Shown here piece by piece: positions 16,923-24,680 of a stretch of 45,418 nucleotides of DNA; position 1 is the first letter of the stretch; every line of letters starts with the position of its first letter. The notes beneath the pieces were generated by a model. The model did not search any database. It worked only from the letters and a program-made list of their open reading frames with translations, and had not been told where the DNA came from. Origin of the DNA: Anaerolineales bacterium (GTDB taxonomy: Bacteria > Chloroflexota > Anaerolineae > Anaerolineales > UBA6668); contig JAHDIM010000007.1 in assembly GCA_020630805.1 (NCBI GenBank), positions 5,908-51,325 on the forward strand, read 5' to 3'. The position numbers and the translations under genes are program-made.

Positions 16923-18149
16923 ATGCGTAAACGCGTTGTCATTACTGGGATGGGCACAATTAACCCACTCGGCAATAATGTGACTGAAACTTGGGACAGT
17001 GTTTTTAATGGCCGAAGCGGTATTGGACTAACGTCTCATTTTGATACTTCCGACGTGCCGGATAAAGTTTCTGCGGAGGTCAAAGGGTTCGATGCTGCTG
17101 CAGCGCTGGGCCGCAAAGATGCCCGCCGCATGGATCGGGTAACTCAGCTCTCTGTATTTGCAGCCAATGAGGCCCTTGACGGTTCAGGAATTGAAGTCAC
17201 TGAAGCAAACCGGGACCGGATTGGGGCCATTATTGGCAGCGGGATTGGAGGAATTCAAAGCTTCCATATGGGGGTTAACATGCACAATGATCGTGGCCCA
17301 CGTTCAGTCAGCCCATTTATGATCCCAATGATGTTGCCAGATACGCCCGGTGGTGAAGTCGCGATCCGCTTTGGCATTCGCGGCCCAAATATTGGAGTCA
17401 GCACAGCGTGTGCCACAGGCACTAACGCAATCGGTGAGGCGACTGAAATGATCCGTCGTGGCGCCGCAGATGTCATGCTAGCAGGTGGTGCAGAAGCCGC
17501 GATTGATCCAGTCATTATTGCAGGGTTTAGCCGAATGGGTGCACTCACGAAATCCCAAGATCCCGCAACAGCCTGTACGCCGTTCGACCTCAACCGTAGT
17601 GGATTTACCCCAGGGGAAGGTGCTGCGATTGTGGTGCTAGAAAGTGAAGAACATGCGAAAGCGCGTGGTGCGACTATTTTTGGCGAGGTTGTCGGATATG
17701 CGTTGACCAATGATGCATATCATATCTCTGCTCCGGCTGGATACGGCGCGGTCACTTGTATGAAATTGGCGTTGAATAATGCGGGTCTCAACACCGAGCA
17801 AGTGCAGTACATCAATGCGCATGGCACGTCGACTAAGCTCAATGACAAGACGGAAACGGAAGCGGTCAAAGAAGTCTTCAATGGTCATGCCAACAAACTC
17901 GCGATTTCATCAACAAAATCGATGCATGGGCACTTACTAGGTGGTGCGGGCGCACTCGAAGCAATTATTGCTGCGGGCGTGCTGAAAAACAGCGTTGTGC
18001 CTCCAACGATAGGCTACACAACCCCTGACCCAGACTGTGACCTAGACTATGTTCCAAACGAAGCACGTGACCTTCGCGTGGACTACATCCTGTCCAACTC
18101 CTTTGGGTTTGGCGGCCACAATGCCACCTTGGTGATTGGTAAATACTAG
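16923..18149 (+). CDS. fabF: beta-ketoacyl-ACP synthase II (FabF)
   Basis: A 408-residue condensing enzyme of fatty-acid elongation: malonyl-ACP plus acyl-ACP gives 3-ketoacyl-ACP and CO2. The catalytic triad is visible: Cys163 in VSTACATG, His300 in NAHGTSTKLND and His337 in MHGHLLGGAGA; the C-terminal GFGGHNATLV is also typical. Length and colinearity fit FabF closely. It has its own promoter region and an intrinsic terminator, so it is probably monocistronic. No other fab gene is nearby. Confidence 0.97.
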   Translation: MRKRVVITGMGTINPLGNNVTETWDSVFNGRSGIGLTSHFDTSDVPDKVSAEVKGFDAAAALGRKDARRMDRVTQLSVFAANEALDGSGIEVTEANRDRIGAIIGSGIGGIQSFHMGVNMHNDRGPRSVSPFMIPMMLPDTPGGEVAIRFGIRGPNIGVSTACATGTNAIGEATEMIRRGAADVMLAGGAEAAIDPVIIAGFSRMGALTKSQDPATACTPFDLNRSGFTPGEGAAIVVLESEEHAKARGATIFGEVVGYALTNDAYHISAPAGYGAVTCMKLALNNAGLNTEQVQYINAHGTSTKLNDKTETEAVKEVFNGHANKLAISSTKSMHGHLLGGAGALEAIIAAGVLKNSVVPPTIGYTTPDPDCDLDYVPNEARDLRVDYILSNSFGFGGHNATLVIGKY

Positions 18150-18171
18150 ACCCAGTCTTGCCTAGACCTTG

Positions 18172-18203
18172 AGCCGTAGTCATCACCGTCTACGGCTTTT
18201 TTA
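18172..18203 (+). terminator. intrinsic terminator of fabF
   Basis: Perfect 8-bp stem AGCCGTAG (18172-18179) and CTACGGCT (18190-18197), followed by TTTTTTA, 22 bases after the fabF stop. Confidence 0.9.
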
Positions 18204-18348
18204 TTTATCTACCCTCAGTTCTGAATAAACATTGGCTTTCTAATTGAGCCTGAGTTCTGGATAACGCTTTTGAATAGATTACGCAAGCTATATCAGGTAA
18301 GCTGAGCCTGTCGTCCGGAGGTAAGGCTTGGCCGCTAGCCGAGTTGCT

Positions 18349-18453
18349 AGTACAGCGTGGCGCAAGTAAGCATCCAGTAAGTCTTGACACGCTGTACTTT
18401 AAGCAAACTGGCCGAGGCTCTATAGTACTGGATACTTACTTAGGCCAGTTTGC
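18349..18453. repeat. two opposed hairpins with different stems and a shared loop core
   Basis: Hairpin 1 has perfect 11-bp arms AGTACAGCGTG (18349-18359) and CACGCTGTACT (18388-18398). Hairpin 2 has perfect 11-bp arms GCAAACTGGCC (18403-18413) and GGCCAGTTTGC (18443-18453). The 16-base loop segment 18364-18379 (AAGTAAGCATCCAGTA) is the reverse complement, with one mismatch, of 18426-18441 in the other loop. The order is therefore A-B-A'-C-B'-C'. In RNA the loops could kiss; in DNA it is a pair of hairpins in opposite orientation that share a loop but not a stem. Confidence 0.85.
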
Positions 18454-18526
18454 ACTAGTCATCTCTAAATTAGACAATCTTGGTAAAATCTACCCGGTTT
18501 TTACAGATAGACCGAGATCGCTTGAA

Positions 18527-18838
18527 ATGGAAACGCAAAAATACAAAGTCATTCTTTCCTACGACATCCTAAATGTTGAGTCTGATGCCTACTACCGCTT
18601 CATGCTTGGCAAGTTTGTACCGGCCTTACAAGACTTTGGCTGCAGCGAATTTGAAGCATGGCACACGGCATATGGTGACTATCCAGTACGTTTAGTAACG
18701 TTTGTTGCTGACAGTTATGACGCTGTCCAAGATTTGTTTGCAACCCGAAACTGGGAAAAGCTGGAAGAGAAGTTGCACGAATTTGTGACAAACTACAATC
18801 TTCGAATTGTGCCAGTAGATGGGCAGTTTTATTTCTAA
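18527..18838 (+). CDS. conserved small protein, possible ferredoxin-like (dimeric alpha/beta) fold
   Basis: A 103-residue soluble protein: METQKYKVILSYDI..., with YYRFMLGKFVPALQDFG and AWHTAYGDYPVRLVTFV in the middle and a Trp-rich helix EKLEEKLHEFVTNY near the end. The beta-alpha-beta-beta pattern suggests a NIPSNAP/ABM-like fold, but I do not recognise a named family; it looks like a conserved hypothetical of Chloroflexota. The ATG at 18527 is chosen because an upstream in-frame extension to 18344 would be encoded by the paired-hairpin repeat. Function unknown. Confidence 0.75.
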   Translation: METQKYKVILSYDILNVESDAYYRFMLGKFVPALQDFGCSEFEAWHTAYGDYPVRLVTFVADSYDAVQDLFATRNWEKLEEKLHEFVTNYNLRIVPVDGQFYF

Positions 18839-18889
18839 GCACAACTGTTTATTGAAAACTGGGTTACTATTGTTGGAGATCTTGAAATT

Positions 18890-19117
18890 ATGAACAGACC
18901 AATGAGTTTTCTTGCGGGCGCTCTCTGTGGCGCAGTTGTAGGTGCAGTAGCCTCTTTATTGTTGACACCGTTGTCTGGGCGTGACCTGCAAGTCAAAGCC
19001 CGCACAGAAGTTGAAAACATTTTGCTAGAAGCGAAAGACGCTGCCGCTGCCCGCCGTGAGGAACTTCGGATGCGCTTAGAAGAGCTGCAACTCCCACGCG
19101 GCGTAGATATCGAGTAG
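18890..19117 (+). CDS. YtxH-like small membrane-anchored protein
   Basis: A 75-residue protein with one N-terminal hydrophobic span (FLAGALCGAVVGAVASLLL) followed by LTPLSGRDLQVKAR and a charged amphipathic helix (EAKDAAAARREELRMRLEEL). The Gly-rich span, then a xTPxSGRxxR motif, then a helix is the YtxH domain layout, first seen in stress-induced proteins. A GGAG-like site lies about 20 bases upstream. The role is not known. Confidence 0.8.
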   Translation: MNRPMSFLAGALCGAVVGAVASLLLTPLSGRDLQVKARTEVENILLEAKDAAAARREELRMRLEELQLPRGVDIE

Positions 19118-19143
19118 TCGCTGCGACTTTCAGTGTTATTGAG

Positions 19144-19178
19144 AACGGCAATGTGTATCAACGCATTGCCGTTTTTTT
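19144..19178 (+). terminator. intrinsic terminator after the YtxH-like gene
   Basis: Perfect 10-bp stem AACGGCAATG (19144-19153) and CATTGCCGTT (19164-19173), followed by TTTTTT. The longer possible start of the next gene (19153) lies inside it, which supports the ATG at 19195. Confidence 0.92.
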
Positions 19179-19194
19179 ATTGGAATACATCTTT

Positions 19195-20073
19195 ATGCAA
19201 CGTGGAATTGTTTATGCACTAACTGGATATTTTCTGTGGGGCATTGCGCCGTTGTTTTGGTATTTGCTGCGCGATATTGATTCGTTTGAAGTGTTGGCGC
19301 ACCGCATGGTGTGGTCACCGTTGACACTGTTGCTGGTGCTGCTCGTCACGCGTAACCTAAGCTGGATTAGACCTGCATTTCAGGACCGCCGAACGCTCCG
19401 CACGTTTATTACGACGGCACTTTTGGTCGGGTCAAATTGGGGCGTCTTCATCTGGGCCATTAGCGTCAACCGCACCGTGGATGCCAGCTTAGGTTACTTC
19501 ATCAATCCGCTTCTGAGCGTGATGCTCGGCATGATTTTCTTAGGGGAAACCATGCGTCGCGGGCAATGGATTGCTGTAGCTGTTGCCGCGACAGGTGTTC
19601 TCTACCTGACTTGGGTAGAACAAACGCTGCCATGGATCGGGTTGATCTTAGCGATTACATTCGGCCTCTACGGCTTACTACGGAAGACTGCGCCGCTCAA
19701 TGCAATTGAAGGGCTCAGCATGGAAACATTTCTTCTGTTTATTCCAGCATTGCTGTTTATGGGCTGGCTGGCGATGCGTGGCGAGCTTTCCTATATCTCA
19801 GAACCTGCTTCAGTGCGCGTATTGATGATGTTAGCTGGGGCGGTTACGGTCATTCCTCTGCTTTTCTTTGCCGCGGGCGCACGGCGCATTCCACTTGCAA
19901 TGGTGGGAATATTTCAATACATTGCACCGTCACTGCAATTTTTGATTGGTGTGCTAATTTTCCGCGAACCATTTACGTCAGCGCAATTTGTTGGCTATGC
20001 AATTGTGTGGGCAGCGTTGGCGTTGTATGCCTTAGAGGGATTTCGGCATTCGCGACAAGAAAGCGTAACGTAG
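19195..20073 (+). CDS. rarD: EamA/RarD-type transporter
   Basis: A 292-residue protein with ten predicted hydrophobic segments in two EamA halves. RarD-type markers are GYFLWGIAPLFWYLL at the N-terminus, HRMVWS, and SNWGVFIWAISVNRTVDASLGYFINPL in the first half. The family belongs to the drug/metabolite transporter superfamily; RarD substrates are poorly defined. The start at 19195 is the first Met after the preceding terminator. Its stop codon falls inside the outer arm of the palindromic repeat that follows. Confidence 0.9.
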   Translation: MQRGIVYALTGYFLWGIAPLFWYLLRDIDSFEVLAHRMVWSPLTLLLVLLVTRNLSWIRPAFQDRRTLRTFITTALLVGSNWGVFIWAISVNRTVDASLGYFINPLLSVMLGMIFLGETMRRGQWIAVAVAATGVLYLTWVEQTLPWIGLILAITFGLYGLLRKTAPLNAIEGLSMETFLLFIPALLFMGWLAMRGELSYISEPASVRVLMMLAGAVTVIPLLFFAAGARRIPLAMVGIFQYIAPSLQFLIGVLIFREPFTSAQFVGYAIVWAALALYALEGFRHSRQESVT

Positions 20074-20401
20074 TGCCACACCGCAGTGTGGCACATGCAT
20101 ATCAGTCTAGTGGCCATTGCATTGAGAGATTCGTTTCTGCTAGCAAAAACGAAGGCACAAGTGTCATCCCAGCCGCGAACGACTTGTCCAAAAGTAGCTC
20201 AACAGCTTCAGCGGCAGGGATCTCTTTAGGACCTAGGCTACAAAGTAGCGGAGTATTGCAATGAGATCCCGCACACACCATCTAAACTTTGACTTCATTG
20301 TCGCTCGTTCGTGTGCGGGATGACACAGATACGCAGGAATCGGCTAGCAGAAATGCTTAGCTTGATGCCTAGCCGCCACACTGCTGTGTGGCACTACGTT
20401 A
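20066..20401. repeat. 336-bp nested palindromic element with hairpin ends
   Basis: Outer arms 20066-20092 and 20375-20401 match in 26 of 27 positions as reverse complements. Each arm is itself a hairpin (GTGCCACAC/GTGTGGCAC). Inside, further arms nest in order: TTTCTGCTAGC (20134-20144) with GCTAGCAGAAA (20342-20352), GTGTCATCCC (20161-20170) with GGGATGACAC (20317-20326), and GGGATCTC (20218-20225) with GAGATCCC (20263-20270). It fills the whole gap between two convergent genes. No ORF or transposase is present; a MITE-like or terminator role is possible. Confidence 0.8.
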
Positions 20402-20410
20402 TTGTGATGT

Positions 20411-22624
20411 CTAATTGATCGACAGTTCGTAGGTGCCGGCCTGCGTTGTGTTGCGCGTGGTTCCGTAGACAATCACAGTGACAGTTTCGCCACTGGCAAT
20501 GTTGAGCGTCAAGTCAAACGCCTGATTGTCAGGCACGGCGACTTTTTCAATAGTCGTCGTACCATTATTTTCGCGCAGCAATTGCACCCCAAAGGTTTGC
20601 GGTAATTCGTTGCGTAACGCGACAAACCCTTTGGTTTCCCAATCGCTAGATCCGCTGTCAAAATTCTCTATGTAGCCAATTTCAGGAATTGCGATGTCGT
20701 CAATCAGCCAGCCGGCTTGGTTGACAGCATCATCCGTGAGGTATTCAAAGCGGATTTGCACGCTTTGTCCTACATAAGGCGTTAGATCAACGCGTTCATT
20801 GATCCACGTGCTGTTACCGCCGGATTCGCCGTTATAGCCCCAGCCAAAACTATTCCCTACTGGATTGCGATCTGTGCCATTTGGCGTTTGCAGAATGGTC
20901 CAGTTGTTGCCACCGTCTGTCGAAATTTCGACATACGCATAGTCATAGTCAGGCTCAATGCGATACCACGTCCAATAGTCTAGCGTTGCGTTACTCACAC
21001 CACTGAGGTCAAAACTGCGTGTCATGGTGGCGGTACTGTTATCCACGCGGTTGCTCCACGCGGCAAATTCACCGCTGTGCATGCTCGTCGGTACCACTTG
21101 GATGGCGTTATTGCCGCGGAACGAAAGCGTGTAATCGCCAGCGCAGGTGAATTCGTAGTAATCCGCAGCAAATTGCGAGACTGTTTGCTGCCCAGTATTG
21201 GCGGGACAATTGCTATAGCTCGCCGTTGGGCCGCTGATTGTTTGGAAGTTCGGATAGTTCAGGTAGAAGTAACGTCCATCGCCAATGCCAGGGTCGTTAC
21301 GATAATTTGTGACAACCCAGTCTGCGAATAGGTCTTCCAGCGTAATGGGCTGATTGGTGACCGGGTCAATCAGATTGGTTTGGGCCAAAATTCGTTCTAC
21401 TGACGTCAGCCCGTTGGCAGAATCACCGATAAGCGCAATAGTTGCGTCCGTGCCGATGCGGTCTAAGAAGTATTTGATGAACAAGAACCCCGCACCATAG
21501 TGTGCGCCGCCATAGCCCGTTTCACTCCAGGTGTTGAGCTGGAGATCTGGCGCGTTCAAAAACGAGGGCACAAATTGTGATGCACCATAGCCATTCAAAT
21601 ACGCAGACAGTTCAGACGCCCCTTCATTCAGCCAACTTTCTTCGTTTCCATCTTGGTTCCAATGGATCATGTGCTGGAACTCATGCGCCAAAATCCCGAG
21701 CATGCTAGAGCCATTGACGGGCACAGCATCGGCATTGATGTAGAACATTTCTTTCTCATTTGAGAATTGATTTGCCAACGACGAATACTGATCCGAAGAG
21801 CCATAGTAACCAGCAGCACCACCTAGCCCACGGGCGTACAGAATATACAAATGCGGATCACCATCTACCCCAGGTGACCATTCGCTGCCAAAGAAATTGC
21901 GCGTTGTGGGATAAATCTCGTTTTCAAAGATGTTCAACACGGCATTGACATCGTCCACATTAGGATTGACCGTAGTGTCGGCGAAGAAATAGACATGCTC
22001 AGTAAAGGCAACGAGACGGGCATCAACTTGGAAGGACGCATTCGTCGAGGTATTGGTTGCATTGAACGTCAACGTTGTTCCAACCTGATGATTTGCGGGC
22101 GTAGTTGAAACCTGATCCGGAATATCGCCCACGTCTTTGAGACGCTCAGCCACGTCACTCAAGTTACGTGGCTCGATTTCAACTTGCGCTAGCGCGTTTG
22201 CCATCGCTTGCGGCAAACTTATCGCTGGTGCTTCGGTTGGGGCTGGTGTTGGGTCTGCGGTCTCAGCAGTGGGTTCTTCTGGGATAGCCGTTGGTTGTTC
22301 TGCCGTGGCTGTCGGTTGCGCTTCAGCTTGAACTGGCTCAGGCGTTGCGTTATCAGTCGTTTCAATATCAGAAATATTGTCGTCTGCTTGCGGTTCCAGC
22401 GTGGCTTGCACTTCAGGCAGGGCTTGCGAGTCTTCAGGGATGGTTGCCGTCGCCTGCGGTGCGGTGTCTTCTAAGATCGATTCAACTTGCGCTTGCTCTA
22501 CGGGCGCGTCTTCAATCTCGAAAACTTGGGTCGGTGCGGTTTGCGATTGCAAAACGTTGGTAAGGGGGCTACAGGCCAAGATGCTAAGGCTTAAGGCCAG
22601 AATGCCGAAAGAAACACGTTTCAT
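20411..22624 (-). CDS. secreted lipoprotein zinc metallopeptidase (immune inhibitor A / M30-like)
   Basis: A 737-residue protein with lipobox LSILAC (Cys18), a Thr/Pro/Glu-rich low-complexity linker (about 55-135), then a peptidase domain with HEFQH (His314, Glu315, His318) and WLNEGASE with a second Glu334, typical of gluzincins. Downstream, about residues 470-660 contain a jelly-roll-like region (LDYWTWYRIEPDYDYAYVEI) as in MAM/immune-inhibitor-A C-terminal domains, followed by a beta-rich tail. It probably degrades extracellular protein from an anchored position. There is no clear Shine-Dalgarno site. It is convergent with the RarD-like gene. Confidence 0.87.
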   Translation of the reverse strand: MKRVSFGILALSLSILACSPLTNVLQSQTAPTQVFEIEDAPVEQAQVESILEDTAPQATATIPEDSQALPEVQATLEPQADDNISDIETTDNATPEPVQAEAQPTATAEQPTAIPEEPTAETADPTPAPTEAPAISLPQAMANALAQVEIEPRNLSDVAERLKDVGDIPDQVSTTPANHQVGTTLTFNATNTSTNASFQVDARLVAFTEHVYFFADTTVNPNVDDVNAVLNIFENEIYPTTRNFFGSEWSPGVDGDPHLYILYARGLGGAAGYYGSSDQYSSLANQFSNEKEMFYINADAVPVNGSSMLGILAHEFQHMIHWNQDGNEESWLNEGASELSAYLNGYGASQFVPSFLNAPDLQLNTWSETGYGGAHYGAGFLFIKYFLDRIGTDATIALIGDSANGLTSVERILAQTNLIDPVTNQPITLEDLFADWVVTNYRNDPGIGDGRYFYLNYPNFQTISGPTASYSNCPANTGQQTVSQFAADYYEFTCAGDYTLSFRGNNAIQVVPTSMHSGEFAAWSNRVDNSTATMTRSFDLSGVSNATLDYWTWYRIEPDYDYAYVEISTDGGNNWTILQTPNGTDRNPVGNSFGWGYNGESGGNSTWINERVDLTPYVGQSVQIRFEYLTDDAVNQAGWLIDDIAIPEIGYIENFDSGSSDWETKGFVALRNELPQTFGVQLLRENNGTTTIEKVAVPDNQAFDLTLNIASGETVTVIVYGTTRNTTQAGTYELSIN

Positions 22625-22782
22625 AAATATTGTTTGGAAACAGTCTAGATTGGAATATAAGGTTACGTACTCAAAGCGTACTGCAACTTCCTTACCTCTA
22701 CATGAGGAAACAGATGTAGCAGTGCTATTTCATCGTAACTTAATCGGTTGGATATGTGGATATGCGATAGTAGAACGGTCTG

Positions 22783-23241
22783 CTAGGTGTCTGTGTTTGG
22801 TTGCTTTTTGAGATAGTAGAACTCGAAATATGCCCAGCCCAACACTGCGGGTAATGTCAAGAATACTAGTGCGCGCAGTGTCGTATTCGCGATTGGTAAA
22901 CGATCAAAGAACTGCGCCGTGCCCGTCACAATTAGCGTGATGTAGGAATACACCATAAACCGACCATGCCAAGCTTGCCAATTTGAGAGTGTTGTTCGCA
23001 TAAACCGGGCAATGACAACGGCTGCAATCACAAAAATCAAACTTTGGATGCTGATGGCGTGAAAGATGTAGAACGATCCCGTCACCTCGTAAATTCCAAA
23101 GGAGGCTACTGCAAGGGTGACCATTGCCAAGGCATAAATTCGACCCACAATCAGATGTACAAGCGTGCCTTTTGTAGACAGAAGCACAATTAGCCCTGAA
23201 ACAATCGCGAGGATAGAGGTGTAGATGTGCAGAGAGATCAT
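22783..23241 (-). CDS. DUF2306-like membrane protein
   Basis: A 152-residue protein with four to five hydrophobic helices and paired His motifs (LVHLIVGRIYAL and AWHGRFMVYSYI), as in DUF2306 family proteins. The His residues within helices could bind heme or metal, but this is inference. I chose the ATG at 23241: the alternative GTG at 23259 falls inside the terminator hairpin of the upstream gene. Function unknown. Confidence 0.78.
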   Translation of the reverse strand: MISLHIYTSILAIVSGLIVLLSTKGTLVHLIVGRIYALAMVTLAVASFGIYEVTGSFYIFHAISIQSLIFVIAAVVIARFMRTTLSNWQAWHGRFMVYSYITLIVTGTAQFFDRLPIANTTLRALVFLTLPAVLGWAYFEFYYLKKQPNTDT

Positions 23242-23250
23242 GTGAAATAA

Positions 23251-23276
23251 AAAACGCACCTTTTGCGGTGCGTTTT
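23251..23276 (-). terminator. intrinsic terminator of the DUF151 gene (works in both directions)
   Basis: Perfect 10-bp stem AAAACGCACC (23251-23260) and GGTGCGTTTT (23267-23276) with a six-base loop. On the minus strand it is followed by a T-rich run (TTTTTTATTT, from 23254 downward). It lies 23 bases after the stop of the nuclease-like gene. Confidence 0.9.
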
Positions 23277-23298
23277 ATTTTAGGCGGATTGGTGTAAT

Positions 23299-23838
23299 TT
23301 AGTCGTCATCACCCAGATCATCAAGATCAAGTGAATCCATGAAGTCGGCGAATGCAGACAGGTCTGTATCATCTTCTGCTTCGTCATCTTCAAGTTCGAT
23401 ATCAATATCATCTAGCTCGTCATCATCTGTCACATCGTTTTCTGGCGTGATGGCAGCTTCATCCATGACGTCGTTCTCAACGAAGATCGGAACATCAAGC
23501 CGGACAGCCAATGCCAGTGCGTCTGATGGGCGCGAGTCAATTTCAATCTCTTGCCCGTCACGATCAATGACAATATAAGCGTAGAACACATCGTTTCGTA
23601 GTTCACGAATCACAATATGAGCCACGTTGGCATTCATCTGATCTAGCATCGTCTTGAGCAAATCATGCGTCATTGGACGTGCAACTTCAACATCTTGCAG
23701 TTTGACAGTAATTGCATCTGCCTCGCAAGAGCCAATCCAGATGGTGAGATAACGCTCACTATCGATGTCTTTTAAGATCACAATCCGGTGCTGTGACATC
23801 AAACTCACGCGGATGCTATCGATTGTAACTTCAACCAT
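23299..23838 (-). CDS. bifunctional nuclease family protein (BFN/DUF151)
   Basis: A 179-residue protein. The first 135 residues form the BFN domain: ILKDIDSERYLTIWIG, the EADAITVKL helix, then EIDSRPSDALALAVRLDVPIFV, the signature end of the family. The C-terminal 45 residues are an extremely acidic Asp/Glu tail (EDDEAEDDTDLS...DDLGDDD). BFN proteins have reported nuclease activity in plants and are widespread in bacteria. A good SD (GAGAAGG) and promoter (TCGACA-17-TAGAAT) precede it. Confidence 0.92.
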   Translation of the reverse strand: MVEVTIDSIRVSLMSQHRIVILKDIDSERYLTIWIGSCEADAITVKLQDVEVARPMTHDLLKTMLDQMNANVAHIVIRELRNDVFYAYIVIDRDGQEIEIDSRPSDALALAVRLDVPIFVENDVMDEAAITPENDVTDDDELDDIDIELEDDEAEDDTDLSAFADFMDSLDLDDLGDDD

Positions 23839-23861
23839 AAAGAGACCTTCTCTAATGAGTC

Positions 23862-23890
23862 ATTCTAGCATAATCAATACGCAGTGTCGA
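23862..23890 (-). promoter_or_regulatory. promoter of the DUF151 gene
   Basis: On the minus strand, TCGACA (complement of 23885-23890) and TAGAAT (complement of 23862-23867) are separated by 17 bp; both are 5/6 matches to consensus. Confidence 0.7.
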
Positions 23891-24009
23891 AAGTCATAGG
23901 GTTCTGTTTGGGCGTCTAAATTTGTACGCTTTGCTGGCTAAATCTGGGCGGAGAATTTTATGAATATCCAAGTCTCGTTAGCGGCAGATTTGCGTATGGT
24001 TTGCGTCAG

Positions 24010-24038
24010 TTGACTCTAGTTAGTCATGTTGCTATACT
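24010..24038 (+). promoter_or_regulatory. sigma-70-type promoter upstream of the SWIM gene leader
   Basis: TTGACT (24010-24015) and TATACT (24033-24038) with an ideal 17-bp spacer, both 5/6 matches. The expected start site is about 24045, which is the A of the ATG of a 20-codon ORF. Confidence 0.8.
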
Positions 24039-24044
24039 CGTGAC

Positions 24045-24107
24045 ATGGATTTAGAAGGCAATTCGCCAAAATCGAATATCCAATTTCTGGAAACAGCATT
24101 GAAATGA
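24045..24107 (+). CDS. leaderless 20-aa upstream ORF of the SWIM gene
   Basis: The ATG coincides with the predicted transcription start; the frame encodes MDLEGNSPKSNIQFLETALK and ends in TGA at 24105-24107. The stop abuts the 5' arm of an intrinsic terminator, so a ribosome terminating here would cover that arm. No amino acid is enriched, so no nutrient signal can be read from it. It could instead be an incidental frame in a terminated small RNA of about 97 nt. Confidence 0.5.
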   Translation: MDLEGNSPKSNIQFLETALK

Positions 24108-24141
24108 CACGCAGCGCACTACGCCTGCGTGTTTTTGTTTA
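24107..24141 (+). terminator. intrinsic terminator in the SWIM gene leader
   Basis: Perfect 8-bp stem ACACGCAG (24107-24114) and CTGCGTGT (24125-24132), followed by TTTTTGTTT. It lies between a strong promoter and the SWIM gene with no full-length gene before it, so it acts as an attenuator or ends a small RNA. Confidence 0.85.
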
Positions 24142-24210
24142 AGCACTTGTCGCACTGTGCTCAACAATGCTGGAGAACAACCACCCCACTAGTTTTAGGA
24201 GAGGCACACC

Positions 24211-24444
24211 ATGGATTACGGAATGATCGGTAAAATTCAAAAGTCAAAGCATTATGCTCAGGAACGTGATCGGTTCCAGTTTGATGCATTTTCTGTGAGT
24301 TTTCGTGGTAACAACAACGATCATGCGGTCTCATTTGATAATGGCAAATGGAAATGCGATTGTGAATTTTTCAAAGCGCGTGACGTTTGCAGCCATACAA
24401 TGGCACTAGAACGGCTCCTCGACAATATGATCCCAGAGGTTTAG
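24211..24444 (+). CDS. small SWIM zinc-finger protein
   Basis: A 77-residue protein with the SWIM signature CxCx(8)CxH: Cys49, Cys51, Cys60 and His62 in WKCDCEFFKARDVCSHTMA. SWIM domains bind zinc and mediate DNA or protein contacts. The whole protein is little more than the finger with an N-terminal beta region. It has a strong SD (AGGAGAGG, about 24197-24204), in contrast to the leaderless uORF before it. The target is unknown. Confidence 0.88.
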   Translation: MDYGMIGKIQKSKHYAQERDRFQFDAFSVSFRGNNNDHAVSFDNGKWKCDCEFFKARDVCSHTMALERLLDNMIPEV

Positions 24445-24480
24445 CGCAGCTAGATTATTATCAAGAATTATCCTATTCAG

Positions 24481-24517
24481 ACGCGCGGTGTTGCAAAACA
24501 GCGCGCGTTTGTGTTTT
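24481..24517 (+). terminator. intrinsic terminator of the SWIM gene
   Basis: Twelve-position stem (24481-24492 with 24497-24508, one mismatch) closed by a GCAA tetraloop, followed by TTGTGTTTT. Confidence 0.85.
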
Positions 24518-24593
24518 AAGGGAGATGAGGGGCTAGTCGAGATTGGAACTTTGTCTCTTCACTGTGCGTCCTTCTCTATCTTTTCTAAATTTT

Positions 24594-24672
24594 TTGACAA
24601 TGCCAACCCGCTTATGCTTAACTTTGTAAGGTACTGTTATTAAGTTGACAGTCTCCACAACACGGGTAACTT
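24594..24672 (+). promoter_or_regulatory. candidate promoters of the LPG-synthase-like gene
   Basis: Two perfect TTGACA boxes occur, at 24594-24599 and 24645-24650. The second is followed after 16 bp by TAACTT (24667-24672), placing the start near 24680, essentially at the ATG at 24681. The first pairs with no strong -10 box. The -10 matches are poor, so confidence is limited. Confidence 0.4.
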
Positions 24673-24680
24673 TTTCACAT

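Noticed and set aside
17255-17710. 151-codon antisense frame inside fabF
   Set aside because: Ser/Pro/Ala-rich shadow of the conserved FabF coding strand.
18344-18526. N-terminal extension of the 103-aa conserved protein
   Set aside because: It would translate the paired-hairpin repeat; no SD and no protein-like pattern.
24645-24680. TTG start for the LPG-synthase-like gene
   Set aside because: The TTG is the first half of a TTGACA box and the extra residues do not look like the family's N-terminus, which begins at the ATG at 24681.
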